Shown: piece after piece, positions 21,614 to 33,420 of the stretch
How the letters are laid out: every line of letters begins with the position of its first letter
Position numbering within the stretch: the first letter of the stretch is position 1
NCBI GenBank assembly: GCA_031002005.1
Contig: JARYHS010013631.1
Span: 70,243,832-70,307,831, forward strand
Direction of reading: 5' to 3'
Source: Vandiemenella viatica
Lineage: Eukaryota > Arthropoda > Insecta > Orthoptera > Morabidae
Length of the DNA stretch: 64,000 nt
The notes under the pieces: model-generated
What the model was told of the DNA's origin: nothing
Database searches by the model: none
Seen by the model: only the letters and a program-made list of their open reading frames with translations
Translations under genes and position numbers: made by a program

Positions 21614-23909
21614 AGCAAGAACTAAAACTTTGTGCAGTTACCAATTTCTGAATTAACACGTTCAGAAGTTATGGGTCTATGACAGACGGACAGATGCGTG
21701 TTTCTAAAAGGAACCGTGAAAATTAAAGACTAAAAACTTTAATAAAATATGTCAGATGAAACCCTCGTTCCTTTGTTTAGTTATTTTTTTTTTTTAAATT
21801 GGTTTTTAAGAACTGGTTACTTCAAACATGAAAACAAAAATTATGTGATAAAAATGCATTTCATTTATGTTTTGAGAGTAAATACTAGAATTCCATTATT
21901 AATTAAACTCTTACATAATTTAAGCTGTGAAATAAAGACCGGGACAGTGTCTGCAAAATACTGTAATCTGTATGATGCAATTACCAGAGGGCTTCATCAG
22001 AGAGCGTAGAAAGAGAGTGGAGAGAGTGGGGAAACTGACTGAGTGGGGTGAGGCCAGAGAATTCTCTTTTCTTCCTTTTTACTTGTAATATCGGAGGAAG
22101 CATTAAGATCTCTTCGGTCAGCAGACTTGTTCAATCGATATCGCGTCCCAGTGGAAAAAAGCAGCAGAAAATAAATCCCTAGACCAATATCTGAAATGGC
22201 AGAAAGAGCGAACGTTATAAATTGTGTTAAACGTCATTGCAATTGCGGGAGGCAACTAGAATTTCCGACTATCCTAACAATTCAAGAGAGCTGATCATTT
22301 CGTCATTTTCTTGTTTCTCATTTGAAACAATACAGGGAAAGATATTTTAAAAATGAATTGATTCATTAAGTGTGACTCACTCTTCCGATTCAAATGGTCC
22401 GTACCCAGATAACGTATAGACCCGAATTCACTAAAAAGTTGTAAACACATTTAAAAAAATATTTCAATGTCGTATTCATTGTACGATTCATGAAATTTTT
22501 TACTGAATGATATATATGACTAGGTGTATGGTCTCGGGTCTGGAATAGTTCCCTAATGGAAAAGATCAGATTAGTTTGACCTGATCTCGCTAAAATTCGA
22601 ATATTCGCATTAAATTTTGTGCAATAAAAATAATCACCCACTTCCTTTACTTTTATTAGGCTAAACTTAAAATTGGATGACCAATGTAAATACTAAAAGC
22701 CGGCCGGGCAGTGTGACAGTAGTGATTGGCAACAACGGGGAAAACTTCTCTGAATCGTAAAACACAATTTTATTCCACGTCCGTGCAAGCGTACGGAATT
22801 ATCATATGTTTTAAGGAAATGGATGTATCTAATTTAAAATGAAATACTACGAAAAGCAAACTCAATAATTCTGGAAATTAATTTCCTCATAACCTCGATT
22901 GTGTTGTAATATCTCTGTCCCCTGCTAGTCTGCCAACGAAAGGCGTTCGCGTGACGTCAGCGTATATAATAATATCGATTTTGAAAGAGATCAAAGGTCT
23001 TGATCTTTTGGTGGTCAGACTTGGCTGATTTACGAACATTATATGTATTTTACCCAAAGGCTTCGTTCCGAAAATTTTTAAGAATTTCTGTTTAGTTTGA
23101 AGAGAATTATAACGTGAAAAGACATACTCAGGACTCATTACATGAAAGATGTTTGTTACAATTGAAGAATCAAATTGAAGAACCAAATTTGGTAAAAATC
23201 CTAATTTTTTGTGTAAATATATACTCCATAACGATTGTTGCAGGTTTCTTGTAATCATCAGAGTAATAAATATTTTTAATGAATTTTATTGCCCTGGTAC
23301 CAAATATGACTCTAAAATTTTCTTTTTCCTTCAGACCCACAGTGAATCGCTTTTAACACTTTTCACCTCCTTGATATCTCAAAATTATACGTAATAACTA
23401 TCTTTGTGGAAGTAAGAACTGAGACGTGAGCAATTAGAAATTTCTGAGTTAAAGGATTCAAAAGTTACGAGATGTGTGACAGAGGGGACACATCTGTCAT
23501 TCCAAAGGTTCCGTCTTTCATCGAGAATCAAGCTTGTTCTGCAGGCTTAACAACCTGATGCCATCTCACTATACTCAGGAGCGGGCGCGGGGACCTTGGT
23601 TTTCGCCTTCTGCGGAAATTGTAGAACTAAAAAGAAAAGGTCTAGCCTGACGCCTGACGGGAAGGCTCCAAAGACTCCTAGGCGTGGTGCCCCCCTAGGA
23701 GGCGCGAGGGCAGCCGTAGCATTTTCTAATTCCTGCTACGTGGCTAATCCCTTTCTGACTATACCCTATGCTGTAGAGGCAAGCCACAGAAAGTGTTTTA
23801 GCATTCTAAAATATCCATTTTGAGATTTCAATAATTCTTGATATTTAGTTTTCTCTCGCTGTCGTTTCGACTATTTTTAGTGCTTTATCTGTGGATGATA
23901 GAGGAACAT
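21614..23909. other. no gene recognised; pair of dispersed repeats
   Basis: The blocks 21628-21725 and 23425-23525 share an ordered motif (ATTTCTGARTTAA, TTCARAAGTTA, GACAGA, GGAACC/GGTTCC), so they are copies of one dispersed repeat. Frames such as 22887-23258 (-) have no recognised domain. Confidence 0.45.
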
Positions 23910-24600
23910 AAAATACAGCATGGACTTCCAAGGGAACACTCGGCACACAGCAATGGTCACACAGCATGCAGAATCACCTCCAGAAGACTCCACCAACATA
24001 GGCGCGGAAACAATTCAAGACGAAAGATCCACTACACGCCCAGCATCAGGCAGGAGCGTGCCTACAAAAGCCAAGCACACCGCCCTGGCCAGCAGCCAAG
24101 ACAATAACAGGAGCGGACGAAACTTCAAAAACAAGCCAAAGAGAAGGAGACTGATGGCAGCGATACAGCAATGCTTCCGTTGCCAAGGCTTTGGGCACCA
24201 AGCCTCGAACTGCCACAAGCAAGTGTGTTGCGTCCGCTGCGGTGGGAACCACAGCAACGCCGACAAGTGCTAACTGTGGTTCTGACCACGCCGCCAGCTA
24301 CGGGGGATGTCCTGTGAGGAGAAAGCTCCAAGCCACCATCGGAAGACGTCAACATAAACCCAGCCAGACCCAACCAGCCGAAGGACCGGGCGGCCCACAG
24401 AAAAGGACATCAAGCCGCAGCAAAAACCATCCGCCGACCGACAAAAACTGACCAGCACGTGCACCATTGTTGCAACCACGAGACAAAACGAGAAAATCAG
24501 TTGGTGAAAATCGTCCAGTTGCTAACGCAGCTGATTACGGCGATGATCCCCAACTGATCATACGAACCCAGTACGGGGTTTTAATATAAGGACCGTCCAT
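23860..24600 (+). pseudogene. non-LTR retrotransposon ORF1 region, frameshifted
   Basis: After the frameshift near 24270, the frame with SANCGSDHAASYGGCPVRR runs to a stop at about 24451. A further shift gives ENQLVKIVQLLTQLITAMIP near 24495-24560, a leucine-rich tail like that at the C-terminus of such ORF1 proteins. ORF2 is not found downstream, so the element is 3'-truncated. Confidence 0.65.
23920..24273 (+). CDS. gag-like ORF1 protein of a non-LTR retrotransposon, C-terminal part with CCHC zinc knuckles
   Basis: The 117-codon frame is basic and Ser/Thr/Gln-rich in its first 80 residues. It then has CFRCQGFGHQASNC, a canonical C-x2-C-x4-H-x4-C zinc knuckle, and CVRCGGNHSNADKC, a second one. 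Such arrays are the nucleic-acid-binding end of ORF1 of Jockey-group elements, which coat the element RNA. A third block, NCGSDHAASYGGCP, follows at about 24270 but in another frame. The overlap suggests loss of two bases at about 24270, which puts a stop after the second knuckle. The true start lies upstream and is not identified. Confidence 0.75.
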   Translation: MDFQGNTRHTAMVTQHAESPPEDSTNIGAETIQDERSTTRPASGRSVPTKAKHTALASSQDNNRSGRNFKNKPKRRRLMAAIQQCFRCQGFGHQASNCHKQVCCVRCGGNHSNADKC

Positions 24601-26559
24601 AGCCATTTTTCCCCAAAAGTGACACCTAGACGTTATACTACCAAAGGTAGTGGGACTTCACCAACAGCCGTAGAGGCAGCGAAAAAAAAAAGTTTGATTA
24701 CAGTAACGTTAATATTAACTGTAGAATTCACAGGAAAGTAGATGTTTTTCTTTTCAATTACGAGAAATATATAAACGTTTTTTGTTCAGGTTCGTTGGAT
24801 TCACACATTTCTAGAAGTACTAAACTTGCTGTGAGATCTATTTAAAAAATTTCAGAGAATATGTTTGGAATCTTGAAAGGTGACAACCAGCGGAGAGTTG
24901 TTCCGGATGTTCCCTCTCCCAAACAGCGTCAGTCACTGGCAATAAGTCTGGGAGGAGAGTAGTATATAAAAGTATGTTCTGGCATCATCAAAGGATGCCG
25001 CCAAGTCGTAAATTACCATGATATGGTAATTAATGTCACAAAAGCCAAACTTAATTAAAATGTCTGTAAGCCTGATAATAAACGGCTTATTACCTGTCAG
25101 CCGGCCTCTTAACTATATATTTAATGACTGTCGTTTACTTGGATTGCTTAATTGCACTCTACCGGGCCGCCGTCACCTCCAGATACCCTTCACCCTCACG
25201 TCGCCTGGCCCTCAAGGCCACCCGGTTTGTAATTGGCAACTACCGGTATAACCAAAGCATAATTGGCAAATCTCTGTGCAGAAAATTTGGATAGTTTGGT
25301 AACATGGATGAGTTTTGATTTTAGAAAATGTGATTGCTGTTGTTGAAATTATTTTCACATATGACTCGGGGAACATTACGATTGGCGGATCAAGTGGACG
25401 CCGGAGAGAGTGAAAGGGAGAGGGTACAAATGCCAAGAGGGGAGACGTGATCTTACGATTTCAACCATCGCGGCGCATGGTCGGGAATCGTGAGCTGATA
25501 ATATGTTACACTGTCAAACTTAAAATTCTGAACTTTTTGTAGCCAACATTAGGTTGTGCGAGCTGACGACTATCGGATGAATCTTTGCTCCGCTGACAAT
25601 GTCTGCTGCAGTTAAAATGCTTCATAGTTTGCTGAACACAGTGTTAACCACAAGTTACTGCTCGCCCGTATAACTCACCCTGTAAAGCTACGAGTGTAGA
25701 GTCCCATGATCTACCAACTAGTAGAACTGATTTAAGATGCTGTCGAGAACGAAGCAAACATTTACTAACGAGAATGAACATTAGTGCTCATGCTATTGAA
25801 TTAACGTAAAGTACGGGAACCCAATAACCCTGCGAGTCTGCTTACATTGTAAAATCATTCTTGGATACCTTTAATGTCCTTTTATTTCTATTAGGGGATT
25901 ATCAATTTTTGTAAAAATCATATTCAAACCAGAAAGTAATCTTTTATCCGATTTTTAGTATTTTACTGCATCGTTCGTAATGCAAGGTGTTGATTTTGAA
26001 TTTTTGATTGTATATAAATTATGAATATACCTAACGTTAAATACACCTTTGTTTGTTGGCCATATGATATTACGAAATAAATGGTCAGGTTATGACCCAT
26101 GTATATCTCGTATAGCTATGCATTATAAATTCACACCTCCTTCACCATTAATTAAATATTCAATAAAATCAATATTAATTAATTAATAATTAATTAAAAT
26201 GATACCAGCACAAAACCCATTTACATTGGAAGTTTAAATATTTCCAACAGATTTGAAATAAATTCTATTAATGTTTAAATCCATTTCGGTATTGTTTTAA
26301 TTAGTTTTCATAATTGAAAAAAATATTGTTACTGAGTAAATGATTAATGTTATAGTCTTTAGTTTTTGGATCAATTAATTTTCGAGATTCGCGAATGTGA
26401 TCTAGATTGTTCAATTAGTTTATCATTGGAGAGAAATATTTCGCCCACCAATAATATTTGAGTGGCAACAAAATCGAAGAAATAATTTGCCACACAGATG
26501 CTTATATGCATTTCCTCTTCCTTCATTGTGTTAGGGACTTGAATTACAGACGGTAAATG
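24601..26559. other. no gene recognised
   Basis: AT-rich sequence. The frames at 25033-25251 and 25212-25436 overlap on opposite strands and lack domains. Confidence 0.5.
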
Positions 26560-26640
26560 AAGTTTGGTGCAAAAAATCCTCTGTCATAGATAATTTTTGA
26601 ATTGTAGAATATTGAAGTAGCTGTAGATCTTTAGATAAAC
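26560..26640 (+). mobile_element. diverged 3' end of the CR1-like element
   Basis: GGTGCAAAAAATCCTCTGTC, GAATTGTAGAATATT and GTAGCTGTAGAT resemble the 3' terminus of the CR1-like element at about 28180-28245. It is an older, very short copy. Confidence 0.5.
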
Positions 26641-26904
26641 ATATTTGGAGCAGAGCGCTGCAAAACCAGTTGTTACGTCAGATCAATTTCAAATTTTAAG
26701 GAGTTAATAGTCAGTCTGCGAGACCGTTGGCTCAACATTTACGTTTTAGAAACGTATTTGAACCCAAGGAATTTATTACATAGTAATTCCCGATTATAGC
26801 AAATGTAATATTCTATGGAGTTAGAGGCAGCCAAACCAGGTTTGTAAGCATTACCTCAGTGCAGACTTTCTCACAAAACCTGCTGATGCGCTGAATCAAT
26901 CACA

Positions 26905-28245
26905 AACACGCAAGTAACTCCGATTTTCAAAAAATGTGATCGAAGTGATCCTGGAAACTATCGTCCCATATCTATAACATCTGTTTGTAGTAGAGTTATG
27001 GAGCATATTATATGCTCGAACATTATGACTTTTCTAAATGATAATACTTTGCTTATAACAAATCAACACGGATTTCGGAAGAAAAGATCATGTGAAACAC
27101 AGCTGGCCCTATTTGCACACGACGTAATGATAGTTATCGATGCAGGTTCACAAGTAGATGCAATTTTTTTAGATTTTCAGAAAGCCTTTGACTCTGTGCC
27201 ACACAACCGCCTTTTAGCGAAGCTTCGAGCGTACGGTATATCGGATCAGCTTTGTGAATGGATCAAGGATTTTCTAACAGGTCGGTCGCAGTATGTCGTC
27301 GTTGAAGGAGAAAGTTCTTCTAATTTAGATGTTACATCGGGTGTACCTCAAGGAAGTGTAATAGGACCACTTCTTTTCTTAATTTTTATAAACGATCTCG
27401 GAGACAAAGTGAAAAGCCTTTTTAGATTGTTTGCTGATGATGCGGTTATTTATAGGGAAGTAATAAATTTGGCCGATTGCTTAGAAATTCAGCGCGATCT
27501 GGATGTTATTTTGGCTTGGTGCGCTGAGTGGCAACTTACTCTAAATTGTAAAAAGTGCAAGACAATGAGCATAACTAACAAGAAGAATCCAATTGTTCAG
27601 AAATACGAGTTAAACAATACAGTTATTGATATGGTCGATTCTATGAAATATTTGGGAGTAACAGTGCAAAGGAACATGAAATGGGACATACACATTACTT
27701 CGTTAGTAGGTAGAGCAAATTCTAGGCTGCGATTCATAGGTCGAATCTTGAAAAATTGTAATGAACAAACAAAGGAGATAGCGTACAAATCTCTTGTGCG
27801 TCCACATTTGGACTACTGTTGTGCCATTTGGGACCCGTTTCGTAAGGGGTTGATTGAAAGTATAGATAAAGTACAGAGAAGAGCCGCTCGATTCGTGACC
27901 GCTTGCTACAGTCCTTATGAAAGCGTCACAGAGCTGATTAGTAGATTAGGTTGGGAGTCTCTGGTAGATAGACGACACAAGTTTCGTTTAAACTTATTGG
28001 TACTCCCACTTTCACTTTAGAGTGTAGTGAAATACTTCTTCCACCAACCTATCTGAGTCGGAAGGACAGGAAAGATAAAATTAGAGAAATAAGGTGCCGG
28101 ACTGATTCTTATATGAATTCTTTTTTCCCTCGTACGATTAGGGATTGGAATGCACAAAAAAAAAAGATTAGCTTTGGTGCTGAGAACCCTCTGCCATCCA
28201 CAATTTTGTGAATTGCAGAGTATATATGTAGATGTAGATAACACC
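26905..28245 (+). mobile_element. CR1-like non-LTR retrotransposon, 5'-truncated
   Basis: Homology starts just upstream of the long frame with TQVTPIFKKCDRSDPGNYRP and runs through the reverse transcriptase. After one frameshift near 28015 it continues with LLPPTYLSRKDRKDKIREI and FFPRTIRDWNAQ, the C-terminal blocks of the clade. It ends at GTAGATGTAGATAA near 28240, a TGTAGA-type repeat tail. One frameshift and 5' truncation are the only clear lesions. Confidence 0.88.
26998..28020 (+). CDS. reverse transcriptase of a CR1-like non-LTR element (partial, longest open frame)
   Basis: The 340-residue frame holds the ordered RT blocks: NQHGFRKKRSCETQL (about 22-36), the first catalytic Asp region FLDFQKAFDSVPH (about 58-70), SGVPQGSVIGPLLF (114-127) and the catalytic FADD at 145-148. 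These are followed by MKYLGV and the thumb region ending in SLVRPHLDYCCAIWDP. The chain reads open upstream of this ATG for about 30 more codons, so the methionine is internal. The N-terminal endonuclease is missing and the C-terminus leaves frame at about residue 335. The catalytic residues are intact, but the protein is incomplete. Confidence 0.92.
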   Translation: MEHIICSNIMTFLNDNTLLITNQHGFRKKRSCETQLALFAHDVMIVIDAGSQVDAIFLDFQKAFDSVPHNRLLAKLRAYGISDQLCEWIKDFLTGRSQYVVVEGESSSNLDVTSGVPQGSVIGPLLFLIFINDLGDKVKSLFRLFADDAVIYREVINLADCLEIQRDLDVILAWCAEWQLTLNCKKCKTMSITNKKNPIVQKYELNNTVIDMVDSMKYLGVTVQRNMKWDIHITSLVGRANSRLRFIGRILKNCNEQTKEIAYKSLVRPHLDYCCAIWDPFRKGLIESIDKVQRRAARFVTACYSPYESVTELISRLGWESLVDRRHKFRLNLLVLPLSL

Positions 28246-29337
28246 GGTTTCAACTGCATAATTATGTCAATAGTGTCTACCTCCGAAGTAAAGACAGATT
28301 TCTCGCTCTAATCTCGCGAGTAGGTAGCTCTCATCGAGTCATTATTGCTAACTAACCGCTAGGCCGATTCTCTTAACTTTAGTCTGCAAACCATGTAGGT
28401 CTTCGTAATACCAAGGGACCAGGCGTTCCATCTAACCATTCAGTTTCCATTCAACCAGCCATTAATACTTCAGTCATTCAGTCTATCTTCAATTAGAGGC
28501 AGAAACATCATTTGTAGCCGCAGCTGGACAGATCCCTGCATGTCATGTATTGTGTACTGTGTTCAATTATCATTAAATAGGATCCTATATACTGTTAGCC
28601 GCCTATTGTCTTCTATCAGGATAGATTCAACAAGCCACATAACAAGCGAGAATTTATCTTATCCTGGGTTGCCGAACCTATTAATCAGTTGGTGTCAAAC
28701 TCCTAACTTAATATCTTCTTTAGTAACTCGCTACGCAGGTATCAAGATGCAAGAACTAACGTCGCGAGGTTAGTAAACTTTCCCATAACAACAACAACCG
28801 TCAAGAAATCACCCAAATCAACCATTCGGCTATCCTTTCAGTGCATTAATTTAAGCAGAGCTCTTACACAAGTGGCAATTCTGCAGACTGATGTTTAATA
28901 TTCTGTCGCCTTTTCCTGGAATTTAAAGCTGATTATTTCTCTGTGATTTGGGAAGTCTGTAGAGACAAGACGTTTGGTTCACATATGTTTTCAATGGAAG
29001 TACTGAAAGAAGAAATTTTTTATATTCAGTGAAACAGTTATTCGCAGAGATCAGTCGCCATCAATTAATTTCTGGCATCAAGAAAACGGCTTTGTGTAAA
29101 TGCGTTAACTATCTGACAACCAGGATTACATACAATCAACGGACTAGAAAGTAACAGATAGAGAGGCAGAGAGACGAAGGTAAAGTTTCAATGTAGGGCA
29201 TCAACTAGAAAATCAGTTGGCTGAGAGGAAAAAGCTTTGTCATTTATTGTTTTCTGAGGTTGCTGTAGATAAGTCCATCAATAGAACACATACCAAATCC
29301 ATAGAATTTATGAAGAGATCATTGGTCACATGCATAA
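28246..29337. other. no gene recognised
   Basis: Frames at 28540-28773 and 29217-29432 lack domains. Confidence 0.45.
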
Positions 29338-30479
29338 TCTCTGAGAGGAAAATTATAAAACAATCAGCAATGGGATGTTACGTGTTCCATCATGAAAAGA
29401 CGATAGATTATTCTTGGTTTTTTTCTCAGTAAATTTTTGATCTAGTAAAACATTTTTCAAGGGCATTCGGACTGTGTACTCTCTAGACAGACTTGCCAGA
29501 ATGTAATGGCTGAATGCTTGAAATGGCATTGGAAATGAATGGATCCGAGTCAGGGCAGAAGCTGTATCCCATCAGTGCTTACAAAGAGGTTTGCCTACAA
29601 TACCTCCATCACTGACTTGACGAATGGGAGAATCATGAACGGGCCAGAGGAAAGTAATTTGAAGGAAAATGGGATTTCAGAACTCCAGGTAAAAACTTTA
29701 TTTTTCTTTGTTAAAGATACTATGGTTTCTGGCCACGAAATTATATCTTACTTTTGACTGACATTATACGTATTTAAAGACGTTTGTAGAGTGCGGCACC
29801 TACGTCTGGAAAGGAATAAAGATGTTGAAATGTTGTTTGTGAAATTTAGCTGTGACGAAAAGTATCGAAAAACAAAAAAATTCTGAAATTAGTGGTAAGG
29901 AGCATACTAAATATGGGTGTGTAGACAACTCTACTTTCAGTAACTGGAAATAACAATGGAAGCTAGCATTACTACGAGTACCTTTGGGCAGAACCAGCTA
30001 TTTGAAACACAATTATATTTATGCTCTCAAGCCCTGACTGGAACAATTGACTCAACTTTCTTGTGATTTTTTGAAACATCTATAAAACACAGCAACACAG
30101 CCTCTTAAGGAAATTGCCAGCATACGGAAAATTGCTACATGTTCCTGATAATTGCATCATTTCCTAAGCAAACTGTTGGGTCGTTGACGTTGTCAGCGGA
30201 TGACGTAATATAGATGTTAACGTCATGAGTTCCTTCCTTCCTTGAGTTCTTTAGTGGAGCTTGCTGTTACTTTAACAGATCTCCCAGATTACTGTCAAAA
30301 AACGACGTTGCATAGACGCCGAAGCCCAAAGTTAAATAGCGTTAACCAAATTCTAATTTTGTACCTAGATTTTACTTAAAGGCCTTGTGAAAATTGTCTA
30401 ATGAAGTAAATGAGAAATATTTCTTGCATTTATTATAATTTACTCCAAAGCAGAAAATAAATAGAATACAGAGCCTATA

Positions 30480-30865
30480 TACTACAATAGGCTGGTGAGA
30501 AGGTTAATGAGGCTAGTGAGACAGGAGCACAACAGAGTTAAGAGACAGGAAGACAGTATGGAATACTTAATACAACTAAACAAGCAATTATTAAGAAGCG
30601 AGAAGCAAAGGATGGGTTTATGAAAAATTTTATTGGTGCAGGAGGGCCACTGAACGATGCAAAAAAAAATTTATACGGCTATATTAGAAAACTGAGGGGA
30701 AGGGAAGGTATTCAGACTATTGTAGATAAGAGCGGAGTTGAAGTCACAGAGGCTTTTAAATTGCAGAGATATTGAGTGGCTAGTTTAGTGAGACAACTAG
30801 GGACAATCATCCTGTGATGGGAGGGAATGAATCAGAGGAGAGTCTCCCTAAAAAGTATGAATAAG
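30480..30865 (+). pseudogene. non-LTR ORF2 fragment (family of 11424-12775), copy A
   Basis: Frames read VKRQEDSMEYLIQLNKQLLR, then YGYIRKLRGREGIQTIVDKS-like sequence and a block parallel to 11430-11520 (CAGAGATATTGAGTGGCTAG, CATCCTGTGATGGGAGGGAA). This is the linker between endonuclease and reverse transcriptase in such elements. It is broken and 3'-truncated. Copy B (53900-54400) keeps only the left part because a Tc1 fragment follows. Confidence 0.65.
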
Positions 30866-30874
30866 GAAACTACG

Positions 30875-31034
30875 GTTATACGCTCCCCCCCCCCCCCTAA
30901 AGTTGGTATCCGCGTAGTTTGTGGACCGTTTGTTTTTAGCTCTACTGTCCTTCAGGAGTTTCAAAAGTTCAGGTGAGATTCCCCTCGTCCCCCACCCCTC
31001 CTTATTTCACCACACGTAATTAATGGACGCCCCC
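30875..31034. mobile_element. MITE family 4, right part
   Basis: Begins in a C tract near 30887 and ends ACGTAATTAATGGACGCCCC. The left terminal repeat is missing. It is present only in copy A. Confidence 0.65.
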
Positions 31035-31399
31035 TTAGCGACAATAGACGTCTTGCGTAGATTCTGACGTCATTTATAGTCAGAATTGGCATGGAAACCA
31101 CCTACTGCACTCCAAATCCACTCTGCTCCATGGAATATTAGTAATTATTCTGGTCGAGGCTGTATTTCAACCTTACCACAACCTTCATTAATACAGCTGC
31201 TTGGAAATCAGTACTTTGATTCAAATTTTGATTTTTCACATATATTGTGACACATATATTACAAAGGGAATTACGGTGTTATACCTGAGAAGTCACACTA
31301 TTTCATGTCCGCAACTGAAGAAATTTTCTTGTGAACTTATCCCAGTACGACTTTGAAAGAATTTTAGGTTAAGTACAGGAAATGATCGTAATTTTTCCG

Positions 31400-31672
31400 T
31401 TGGAGGTTGTCACTTCAACACCGACGGCTCCCATCTGTTGGAGTGTGGGTATGGCGATCTCGTGATGTGGGATGTTTCGTTTTATGTATAACCGACTCCT
31501 CCGCCGGCGGTGGGTCTGTCCCAGCGATAGCAGTTGTAGTTTTTCGCAGATGCTCGCAGACCAGGTTTGATAAAGGTTTTAGAGACGAGGCATACGTCCA
31601 CGTACTGATCTCGTAAAAACTATCTGGATAATGTTGGCATTTCAGGCGCAGAAGGATAATTAGTATATCACG
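31400..31672 (-). pseudogene. AP-endonuclease (ORF2 N-terminus) fragment of the Jockey-like element
   Basis: On the minus strand, just beyond the ORF1 stop, shifting frames give YVDVCLVSKTFIKPGLRAS, NYNCYRWDRPTAGGGVGY and IPHHEIAIPTLQQMGAVGVE. These match the middle of the APE-type endonuclease of insect non-LTR elements, which nicks target DNA. ORF2 breaks off at about 31400. In copy B this part is absent. Confidence 0.65.
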
Positions 31673-31684
31673 AGCCTAGCCATG

Positions 31685-33420
31685 TTGTTTACAGTGAGAG
31701 CACTTTGGGGGCAGCCAGGGCTTTCGTCACGGCGCTGGTCATCTTCTCCAGCTGCTCGGTATGGTTGGAAACCATTTTCAGTGCAGACTCCAGAATTCCG
31801 GTTAATCTGTCGATGCTCTCCTGTGCCTCGCAGGTTACGTCTTGGTTCTGTCTGTGTTGGAAGGCACCTTGTAGGTTTTCAGGTGTGTCAGGTCTCTGTT
31901 GTGGTGGGGTTTTCGCAGGTGTACCCGCTGTTGGGGGGCCTCCTGGTAGTTTGATCCGCAGGGAACCTCTCTTCCGCTCCCCTTGGAGGGTGACACTTTC
32001 CTGATTCGTGCTGGAACCCAGCCTTATTTTTGGATCTTTTGCGCCGCTTAGATGTCTTCTTCTTTTAGTGTCTGGTCTTTCTCTGTAACAGGAGTGCTAT
32101 TCTACTGCGGCACTGATGTTGGAAGTTGTTTCTTATCTGGTGGCTTTGCTTGCTCATCTATTGTTCCTCTCTGCCCCTCACGAGCCGTAATGAAGGCCGG
32201 GCAGCCCTTATAACTGGCTACGTGACATCCCCAGCAGTTAGAACATTTGGCCTCGTCCCTGCCTTTCTGAGTAGACTCGTGCTGCCCAGCTCATGTTACG
32301 AATACAAGTTGCATTCTGCTGTTTTTGGCTATAGTTGGCAATTGTAGCACTATGAGGACCAGTAGAAGCACGTAGCATTTCTACCTGGACCCTGAGGTGG
32401 CAAATTGCATCTACACCGCAGATGACCCTGTTTTCCTGACAGTCGGTTAAGATTACCAGAAACAGCGGCATGATCACATTTTTGCCTGGTCTTCGAAGTT
32501 GGACCACTGAATGGTTGATGAAACCCATCTCAGTGAGATCAGTTTTCAGTTCACTTGTTGGTAGAGTTCTGGGGATACCCCTGAATACAACTTTCAGAAG
32601 GGGAGCTACCCCTGTAGGAAGTGTATAGTATGGGGTATTAGTCTCGTGTAGCATACACGTGACAGCTGTGAATTCTTCGACGGTGGAGAAGGAAAACTTA
32701 ATCTTGTCTGGCGGTCTTGGCGGCGAAGGAGCTCTTAGCGTCGTGTAAAGTCTTGTAGTTTTGTTTGAACTGCACGACGATGGGAGGTATGTGTGCACTT
32801 TTCTTGTCCTGATTGGTGGGCTCTTGCTGTAGTGGTTGAAATTGGTTGCTTGGCTTCACCGCTGGTGATGTCTGGGTTTGTGATGGTGGTTTGGTACGTT
32901 CGGATGTCGAAAGCTCTCCTCGTCTGGTTGGTGGAGCAGCTGCAGGTGGTGTGACTGCACATCGGAGTGGTGCTCCTCGCCGTCTGAGGCGGACTGATCA
33001 CTAATACTGGCGGCAATACCTGTAGGAGGACTTTGAATGGGAGTACCTGCATTAGCTGGAACACTTGGGAAAACTGTAGAACATTTCTTCCTCTTGTGTG
33101 TCACCTTCGCAGGGCGCGTGGTCTTCGCAGAACGCGTTGCTCTCTTCACAAGGGATTTTCCAATTTTCTTCAAATGGGGTTTGCCCGCGATGTTGGCTGG
33201 AACGCGATTGCGAGTTTGAACCTCTTCAAGTTCCGTGTCTGTGTTGTCTTCATCGTGGCTGAAGTGAGATTCTATGTTCTTCAAGGTCGTAGTCGTGGAC
33301 TCTTTTACTTCAGAGCCAGGGCCCTGTGGAAAAGGCGATCTCGTAGATTCGAGCATGGCCAGCGCGAGGGCCCCACGAAGGCTACCAGTGCAGACATCAT
33401 AGCGGAGACAACGGAAGCCT
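31685..33420 (-). pseudogene. Jockey-like non-LTR ORF1 (gag-like), copy A, frameshifted
   Basis: The frame opens at about 33356 (MLESTRSPFPQGPGS). It shifts near 33010-32860 and again near 32735, continues as the 186-residue frame, then shifts once more into SNCWGCHVASYKGCPAF near 32200 (last zinc-knuckle region). It ends with VTCEAQESIDRLTGILESAL and a stop at about 31690. The order is a basic linker, PRE_C2HC-type domain, zinc knuckles and a helical tail, as in Jockey-group ORF1. The 5' UTR probably reaches about 33745. Confidence 0.8.
32238..32798 (-). CDS. gag-like PRE_C2HC-type domain frame of Jockey-like ORF1, copy A
   Basis: This 186-codon stretch of the broken ORF1 includes KFSFSTVEEFTAV and APLLKVVFRGIPRTLPTSEL (about residues 65-84), then GKNVIMPLFLVILTDCQENR. 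These are hallmark blocks of the domain preceding the zinc knuckles in insect Jockey and X-element ORF1 proteins, which bind nucleic acid in the element RNP. The first 30 residues and the last 40 are probably out-of-frame sequence. By eye the same frame occurs with the same residues in copy B (55568-56128). Confidence 0.8.
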   Translation of the reverse strand: MHTYLPSSCSSNKTTRLYTTLRAPSPPRPPDKIKFSFSTVEEFTAVTCMLHETNTPYYTLPTGVAPLLKVVFRGIPRTLPTSELKTDLTEMGFINHSVVQLRRPGKNVIMPLFLVILTDCQENRVICGVDAICHLRVQVEMLRASTGPHSATIANYSQKQQNATCIRNMSWAARVYSERQGRGQMF

